Positions 1 through 3,954 of a stretch of 6,681 nucleotides of DNA are shown here, piece after piece. Made by a program: the position numbers and the translations under genes. The stretch covers positions 1-6,681 of the forward strand of contig CAJARE010000245.1 of the NCBI GenBank assembly GCA_903944255.1, given 5' to 3'. This DNA comes from an uncultured beta proteobacterium (GTDB lineage Bacteria; Pseudomonadota; Gammaproteobacteria; Burkholderiales; Burkholderiaceae). How positions within the stretch are numbered: the first letter of the stretch is position 1; each line of letters starts with the position of its first letter. The notes below the pieces were generated by a model. It saw nothing but the letters and a program-made list of their open reading frames with translations. It made no database searches and was not told where the DNA came from.

Positions 1-1014
1 AAAACCAAACAGCCCGTCATGATTTATTCCGCATCTGGAACAGGTGCATGGGAAGCTGCGTTGGTAAACGTTTTGAATCCTAATGACAAAGTGCTGTTTT
101 ATGAAACTGGGCAGTTTGCTAACTTATGGCGCGCACTCGCTAAGCGACTTGGCCTGGATGTTGAGGTCATCGGCAAAGTGGGTCACGATACATGGCGTTG
201 GGGTGTTGATGCCTCTGTGATTGAAGAGCGTTTGCGTAAAGACACGCAACACGAGATCAAGGCGGTATGTGTTGTGCATAACGAAACATCTACAGGTATG
301 ACTTCAAATATCCTCGCTGTTCGCAAAGCAATTGATGCAGCAAAACATCCTGCCTTATTACTCGTTGATAGTGTATCTGGCTTAGGCTCTGCGGACTTTG
401 AGCATGATGCTTGGGGTGCTGATGTCACAATTAGTGGTTCACAAAAAGGCTTGATGTTGCCACCAGGTATTGGATTTAACGCTCTATCACCTAAGGCAAT
501 TGAAGTCAGTAAACACAATAAGATTCCGAAGTCTTATTGGGCTTGGGATGAGATTTTGGAAATGAATAAAACAGGTTATTGGCCAACAACTCCTAGTACT
601 AATCTGATGTATGGCTTACATGAATCTTTAGATATGATGATGAGTGAAGGCTTGGATAATATTTTTGCTCGCCATCAACGTTTGGCACAAGCATGCCGTC
701 ATGCTGTAGCGGCTTGGGGTCTAGAAAACCAATGTCAGGATCCTAGTGCATATTCTCCAGTACTGACTGGTGTTGTTGTGCCCGATGGAATGGATGCTGA
801 TAAATTGCGTAAACATGCCTTAGAAAAATTTAATCTCTCGTTGGGTACTGGCCTTGGAAAGCTCAAAGGAAAAATGTTTCGCATTGGACATTTGGGTGAC
901 TGTAATGAGCTCAGCTTGATGGCTGCCCTAAGCGGGGTAGAAATGAGTTTGGGATCTATGGGCTATAAACCCAAGGAAAGTGGCGTTGTAGCTGCCCAGG
1001 AGTTCTTAAAGTAA
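1..1014 (+). CDS. Serine/alanine-glyoxylate aminotransferase, class V PLP enzyme (5' end outside the window)
   Basis: A fold-type I, PLP-dependent enzyme expected to move an amino group from serine or alanine to glyoxylate, giving glycine plus hydroxypyruvate or pyruvate, in the cytoplasm. The frame is open from base 1, so the first ATG (base 19) is an internal methionine and the true start is upstream. About 337 codons are present; family members are near 400 residues, so roughly 60-70 N-terminal residues are missing. Counting from the base-19 Met, visible features are SGTGAWEA at 6-13 (cofactor phosphate-binding loop), VHNETSTG at 86-93, Asp117 in VDSVSGLGS (pairs with the pyridine nitrogen), Lys143 in GSQKGLMLPPG (Schiff-base lysine, codon 445-447), and Arg288 in FRIGHLGD (substrate carboxylate). 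All key residues are intact. The family is clear; serine versus alanine preference cannot be read from the sequence. The GlcG-like neighbour supports a role in glyoxylate metabolism. Confidence 0.9.
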   Translation, partial: KTKQPVMIYSASGTGAWEAALVNVLNPNDKVLFYETGQFANLWRALAKRLGLDVEVIGKVGHDTWRWGVDASVIEERLRKDTQHEIKAVCVVHNETSTGMTSNILAVRKAIDAAKHPALLLVDSVSGLGSADFEHDAWGADVTISGSQKGLMLPPGIGFNALSPKAIEVSKHNKIPKSYWAWDEILEMNKTGYWPTTPSTNLMYGLHESLDMMMSEGLDNIFARHQRLAQACRHAVAAWGLENQCQDPSAYSPVLTGVVVPDGMDADKLRKHALEKFNLSLGTGLGKLKGKMFRIGHLGDCNELSLMAALSGVEMSLGSMGYKPKESGVVAAQEFLK

Positions 1015-1032
1015 GTGCTAGCAAGGCTCGCA

Positions 1033-1049
1033 CCCCTATACCCCTTATA
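1033..1049 (+). repeat. Short tandem imperfect repeat CCCCTATA / CCCCTTATA
   Basis: Two adjacent copies, bases 1033-1040 and 1041-1049, differ by one extra T. The second copy supplies most of the TATAAT element, so the first resembles a second, weaker -10 (TATACC). This could be chance, a slippage product, or a regulator half-site pair. No more copies are seen nearby. Confidence 0.35.
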
Positions 1050-1051
1050 AT
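1046..1051 (+). promoter_or_regulatory. Candidate -10 element (TATAAT) upstream of the GlcG-like gene
   Basis: A perfect TATAAT lies in the 90-base gap after the aminotransferase, 53 bases before the next start codon. No recognisable TTGACA-like -35 sits at 16-18 bases spacing, and there is no TG extension. If used, transcription would start near 1058 and give a leader of about 47 bases. It would make the GlcG-like gene and the helicase a unit separate from the aminotransferase. Support is the consensus hexamer and its position only. Confidence 0.45.
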
Positions 1052-1092
1052 TCATGCATTGATATTGCAATTACTGAACCAAATTCGAGATA

Positions 1093-1098
1093 GAGAGA
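1093..1098 (+). promoter_or_regulatory. Weak ribosome binding site for the GlcG-like gene
   Basis: GAGAGA ends six bases before the ATG at 1105. It is a purine-rich partial match to the anti-Shine-Dalgarno sequence and supports that start. Confidence 0.5.
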
Positions 1099-1104
1099 TT
1101 AAAC

Positions 1105-1512
1105 ATGTTGGCTAATAAACATTATTTGACACAAGCGGCTGTACAAAAGATTTTGGAGGCTGCAGACCAATATGCTGCCAAACATAAATTGGCAGTCACG
1201 ATTGCTGTTTGTGATGAAGGCGGCCACATGTTGGGTTTAATTCGTCGTGACGGTTGCGCCCCCTTGTCTGCCTATATCGCTCAAGAAAAAGCACGAACTG
1301 CTGCAATGGGTAAACGTGAAACTCTTGTTTACGAAGAAATTATTAACAATGGCCGCCATGCATTTTTATCTGCCCCGCACGTCTCAGGCATGCTAGAGGG
1401 TGGCGTCAATATTGAAATAGATGGTCATACCATCGGCGCAGTCGGCGTTTCCGGCGTTAAATCGGCCGAGGATGCTGCCACTGCTAAGGCCGGTATCGCT
1501 GCCATTCTGTAA
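1105..1512 (+). CDS. GlcG/HbpS-family protein (DUF336-type, possible heme binder)
   Basis: A 135-residue protein of the GlcG/HbpS family. The pattern is diagnostic: a long N-terminal helix (residues 8-28, LTQAAVQKILEAADQYAAKH), a strand with VCDEGGHMLGLIRRDG at 35-50, the helix IAQEKARTAAM at 58-68, and a glycine-rich C-terminus with IGAVGVSGVKSAEDAATAKAG at 110-130. Length is typical. There is no signal peptide, so a cytoplasmic location is expected. In E. coli glcG belongs to the glycolate oxidase operon and has no firm function; Streptomyces HbpS binds heme. Those facts give a family label, not a proven role here. The upstream aminotransferase makes a glyoxylate/glycolate link reasonable. 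Start ATG has a weak GAGAGA site six bases upstream. The TAA stop is six bases before the helicase start, so the two are probably co-transcribed. Confidence 0.88.
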   Translation: MLANKHYLTQAAVQKILEAADQYAAKHKLAVTIAVCDEGGHMLGLIRRDGCAPLSAYIAQEKARTAAMGKRETLVYEEIINNGRHAFLSAPHVSGMLEGGVNIEIDGHTIGAVGVSGVKSAEDAATAKAGIAAIL

Positions 1513-1518
1513 GTTACC

Positions 1519-2970
1519 TTGATAAATACTGATACTGAAATAACTTCTTCTACAGGGCTTGGTGAAAAGACCACCCCTAGTGACACTCCTGCGGCAACAA
1601 TCACTTTTGCTGACTTTGGTCTAGATCCACTGATTCAAAAAGCGGTCTCTGAACAGGGATACACGATCCCGACACCGATTCAAGCGCAATCCATTCCACA
1701 TGTATTAGCAGGTAGCGATCTCATGGGTGCAGCCCAAACTGGTACAGGTAAGACAGCTGCTTTTGTATTACCCATTATTCAAAAGATTTTGCGCCACGCT
1801 AGTAATAGCGCTTCTCCTGCGCGTCATCCGATTCGTGCCTTGGTCTTAACGCCTACTAGAGAGTTGGCAGTTCAAGTGGCTGAGAATGCTGCTAGTTACT
1901 CTAAGCATACAGATCTGCGGACCGCGGTTGTTTATGGCGGCGTTGATATGAAGGAGCAGGTGGCTTTGCTGCGCAATGGCGTCGAGATTTTGATCGCTAC
2001 ACCTGGTCGCTTGTTAGATCATATTGGTTCTAAGGTGGCAAACCTATCCCAAGTCGAGTTGTTGGTGCTGGATGAAGCAGATCGTATGCTGGATATGGGT
2101 TTCTTGCCGGATCTACAGCGCATTATTAATTTAATTCCGGCACAAAGACAAACACTTTTATTTTCTGCAACCTTTTCTCAAGAGATTAAAAAATTAGCCC
2201 AAAGTTATTTACGCACTCCAGTAACAGTAGAAGTTGCACGACAAAATGCTGCTGCAGACACCGTAAAACAAGTAGTGCATATGGTGTCCTCTAGCGATAA
2301 ACAAAGTGCCATTGTCAAAGTGTTGGAGTCCCGGACTCGCCAAGGCTTATCTCGCCAATGCATCATCTTTACTAATAGCCGCTTAGGCTGTGCTAGGTTA
2401 GCGCGGGCCTTAGAGCGCGATGGAATTAAGGCAGGCGCAATTCATGGTGATAAGAGCCAGGGTGAGCGTACCCTTACTCTGGATGCTTTTAAGTCAGGTG
2501 CTATTGAAGTATTGGTAGCAACCGATGTAGCGGCACGTGGTTTAGATATCCCCGATATGCCTTGCGTCATTAATCATGAATTGCCTTACAACGCAGAAGA
2601 TTTTATTCACCGCATTGGTAGAACAGGGCGTGCGGGCAGTACAGGTGATGCGATTGCTTTAGTCGATGCTAGTGAAAAGCGTCTTCTAGACGATATAGAA
2701 AGGTTGATGAAGCGCAAGTTAGAGGTCAAGCCTTTACCAGAAGGCGCACCCTCACAAAGTAGGGCGCCTTCAAATAGATCTGCATCAAGCAGCGCATCAT
2801 TAAATAGTGGAGTGCCAGCAAAAATGTCAGACCCATTTTTCTACAAGCCTTATGAACCCACTGCTGCACCACAATCAGTAGAGGGTGCCAAGCCAGTAGA
2901 GAAAAAAGTGGGCATCACTCCAGCCAAGCCTACTGTTGGTGCCTTGCTCGGTGGCTTTAAGAAAAAATAA
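1519..2970 (+). CDS. rhlE: DEAD-box ATP-dependent RNA helicase, RhlE type
   Basis: A 483-residue DEAD-box helicase that unwinds or remodels RNA using ATP, likely in ribosome assembly or RNA decay; the exact target is not readable. All core motifs are intact: Q motif (F30 to PTPIQ 51-55), I AQTGTGKT 72-79, Ia PTRELA 112-117, GG 140-141, Ib TPGR 161-164, II DEAD 185-188, III SAT 216-218, IV IIFTNS 282-287, V ATDVAARGLD 334-343, VI HRIGRTGRAG 364-373. From about 400 a Ser/Pro/Ala-rich basic tail follows, with DPFFYKPYEP at 438-447 and a GALLGGFKKK end, as I recall for betaproteobacterial RhlE. The start is TTG: the frame is closed by TAA at 1510-1512 and the next in-frame ATG is Met69, after the Q motif, so TTG at 1519 is the only sensible choice. 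It adds a Thr/Ser-rich lead of about 29 residues. No Shine-Dalgarno is visible; coupling to the gene upstream is likely. RhlE is the best fit among DEAD-box subfamilies but not certain. Confidence 0.92.
   Translation: MINTDTEITSSTGLGEKTTPSDTPAATITFADFGLDPLIQKAVSEQGYTIPTPIQAQSIPHVLAGSDLMGAAQTGTGKTAAFVLPIIQKILRHASNSASPARHPIRALVLTPTRELAVQVAENAASYSKHTDLRTAVVYGGVDMKEQVALLRNGVEILIATPGRLLDHIGSKVANLSQVELLVLDEADRMLDMGFLPDLQRIINLIPAQRQTLLFSATFSQEIKKLAQSYLRTPVTVEVARQNAAADTVKQVVHMVSSSDKQSAIVKVLESRTRQGLSRQCIIFTNSRLGCARLARALERDGIKAGAIHGDKSQGERTLTLDAFKSGAIEVLVATDVAARGLDIPDMPCVINHELPYNAEDFIHRIGRTGRAGSTGDAIALVDASEKRLLDDIERLMKRKLEVKPLPEGAPSQSRAPSNRSASSSASLNSGVPAKMSDPFFYKPYEPTAAPQSVEGAKPVEKKVGITPAKPTVGALLGGFKKK
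2740..2771 (+). other. Strong inverted repeat inside the helicase gene
   Basis: GAAGGCGC (2740-2747) pairs perfectly with GCGCCTTC (2764-2771). Two further C-G pairs form past a bulged A at 2748, leaving an 11-base loop. No T-tract follows on either strand, so it is not an intrinsic terminator. It encodes residues 408-418, just where the conserved core ends and the low-complexity tail begins. It may be a real mRNA structure or a coincidence of Gly/Ala/Pro codons. Confidence 0.4.
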
Positions 2971-2980
2971 ATGAGGTATT

Positions 2981-3015
2981 AAAAAAGTATGGAAAGCTAC
3001 TTACGCTTTCCATGC
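2981..3015 (-). terminator. Intrinsic terminator of the GluQRS gene, overlapping its 3' end
   Basis: Bases 2987-2997 (GTATGGAAAGC) pair with 3005-3015 (GCTTTCCATGC): 11 pairs including one wobble, with a seven-base loop at 2998-3004. On the minus strand the stem is followed at once by TTTTTT (complement of 2981-2986). This is a standard rho-independent terminator for the leftward gene. On the plus strand the hairpin is not followed by T's, so it does not look like a terminator for the helicase mRNA, though the A-tract before it could give weak function. The leftward gene's stop codon lies in the loop. Confidence 0.8.
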
Positions 3016-3951
3016 GTGAGTAGCCGCTAGAAGCCACTCGGCAATCGTGATGTTTTCACTGTCTGGTAATTGCCTCAGCCCCAAGTGTTTTGCTGCTTTA
3101 CGTAATTCTGCAAGCGCTTCTTTCGCATTCTGCGTCTGAATGGGTGTGGCTAAAGTTTGTTTACTCAGTTTTTCACCGTGCTCATCTAGTACTAAAGGTA
3201 GATGTAAATACTGGGGGGTTGGTAATCCCAGAATATTTTGTAAATGAATTTGTCTTCCGGTATTACTCAGTAGGTCTTGGCCGCGCACAATATGCGTAAT
3301 ACCTTGAAGAGCATCATCTACCACTACAGCCAACTGATAGGTAAATAAACCATCATTACGGCGAATCACAAAATCTCCTACTTGAGTATTGAGCTGCTGA
3401 CTTTGTACTCCTAAGACCTCGTCTACGAATGTTATGTTGCAGTCAGGTGGGAGAGCAAGTCTCCAAGTCAGATTGGTATTGTTGAGGTCTTCTGAAGAGT
3501 ATGTGATCAATGGTTCTGGCCGACAGCTTTCTGGATAAACCATTTCTTGATTGCGGGGTGTTTGTATTCCCATTTGGGCTAGGGTGTGTGCAATGGTTTG
3601 TCTTGAACAAGAGCAGGGATAGAGCAGCTTGATTAAATTGAGCTTTTCGAAGGCTTTTTGATAGCCTGCTAGACGTTCTGATTGCCAGATGACATCCTCA
3701 TCCCAAGCTAGGCCGCAAGCCAATAACTGGTCTTGTATTTGCTCGCCAGCCCCTGGGACACATCGGGGGGTATCTAGATCTTCGATTCTCAGGAGCCATT
3801 GACCCCTATTTTTTTGGGCATCTAGCCAGCTCCCGAGGGCTGCAACCAGGGATCCTGCATGGAGAGGGCCGGTCGGAGAAGGGGCAAATCGCCCGCGGTA
3901 GCCGACTGGTTGGGAGGGAGGGTTTTTGAACTTGGACACAGCTAAAATCAT
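3001..3951 (-). CDS. gluQ: Glutamyl-Q tRNA(Asp) synthetase (GluQRS, YadB)
   Basis: A truncated paralogue of glutamyl-tRNA synthetase that activates glutamate and attaches it to the queuosine at position 34 of tRNA(Asp), with no anticodon-binding domain. The 316 residues fit this short family (about 300) and exclude a full GltX (about 470). Visible: FAPSPTGPLHAGS at 22-34 (HIGH-type signature, His31), RIEDLD 55-60, a zinc-site pattern Cys113, Cys115, Tyr139, Cys143, DFVIRRNDGLFTYQLAVVVDD 193-213 (given in part: RRNDGLFTYQLA), IVRGQDLL 221-228, and KLSKQ 261-265 replacing KMSKS, as is usual in GluQRS. The ATG at 3951 is the first possible start, since an in-frame stop lies four codons upstream; a GTG at 3939 (codon 5) is an alternative. 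Neither has a good Shine-Dalgarno. It is divergent from dnaE with three bases between start codons and convergent with the helicase. Its last codons form one arm of its terminator. Confidence 0.93.
   Translation of the reverse strand: MILAVSKFKNPPSQPVGYRGRFAPSPTGPLHAGSLVAALGSWLDAQKNRGQWLLRIEDLDTPRCVPGAGEQIQDQLLACGLAWDEDVIWQSERLAGYQKAFEKLNLIKLLYPCSCSRQTIAHTLAQMGIQTPRNQEMVYPESCRPEPLITYSSEDLNNTNLTWRLALPPDCNITFVDEVLGVQSQQLNTQVGDFVIRRNDGLFTYQLAVVVDDALQGITHIVRGQDLLSNTGRQIHLQNILGLPTPQYLHLPLVLDEHGEKLSKQTLATPIQTQNAKEALAELRKAAKHLGLRQLPDSENITIAEWLLAATHAWKA
3908..3922 (+). other. G-run cluster upstream of dnaE (possible two-tetrad quadruplex)
   Basis: Plus-strand G-runs GG (3908-3909), GGG (3912-3914), GGG (3916-3918) and GGG (3920-3922) are spaced by one or two bases and followed by TTTTT. 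They lie 33-47 bases before the dnaE ATG and within the N-terminal codons (Asn-Pro-Pro-Ser-Gln-Pro) of the opposite-strand gene. Three runs of GGG plus one GG allow a two-tetrad structure; the strict four-GGG rule is not met. Confidence 0.3.
3943..3948 (+). promoter_or_regulatory. Candidate -10 element (TAAAAT) for dnaE
   Basis: TAAAAT differs from TATAAT at one base and ends six bases before the dnaE ATG. A start site at the usual 6-8 bases downstream would fall at or next to the A of the ATG, giving a leaderless mRNA. This matches the absence of any Shine-Dalgarno. No -35 is seen at normal spacing: TTGAAC at 3926-3931 is only 11 bases away. AT-rich hexamers are common, so this is tentative. 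Confidence 0.3.
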
Positions 3952-3954
3952 CTC

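Noticed and set aside
19..21. ATG at base 19 as the true start of the aminotransferase
   Set aside because: The frame is open back to base 1, and a start here would delete the N-terminal part of the PLP fold and begin only a few residues before the cofactor-binding SGTGAWEA loop. It is an internal methionine.
183..518. Minus-strand open frame of 111 codons
   Set aside because: It lies wholly inside the well-conserved aminotransferase gene, has no recognisable domain, and its composition is that of a reverse-frame shadow.
2326..2338. Palindrome GAGTCC-C-GGACTC
   Set aside because: It lies inside the helicase core with a one-base centre, too tight to fold as RNA, and no second copy is seen; it is most likely chance.
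2971..3000. Intrinsic terminator for the helicase on the plus strand
   Set aside because: The hairpin here is followed by GTGAGTAG rather than a T-tract on the plus strand. The T-tract is on the minus strand, so it serves the leftward gene.
3090..3299. Plus-strand open frame of 69 codons
   Set aside because: It is antisense to conserved GluQRS coding sequence and has no family signature or ribosome binding site.
3001..3951. Full-length glutamyl-tRNA synthetase (gltX)
   Set aside because: At 316 residues it has no anticodon-binding domain, and the KLSKQ motif and cysteine pattern match GluQRS.
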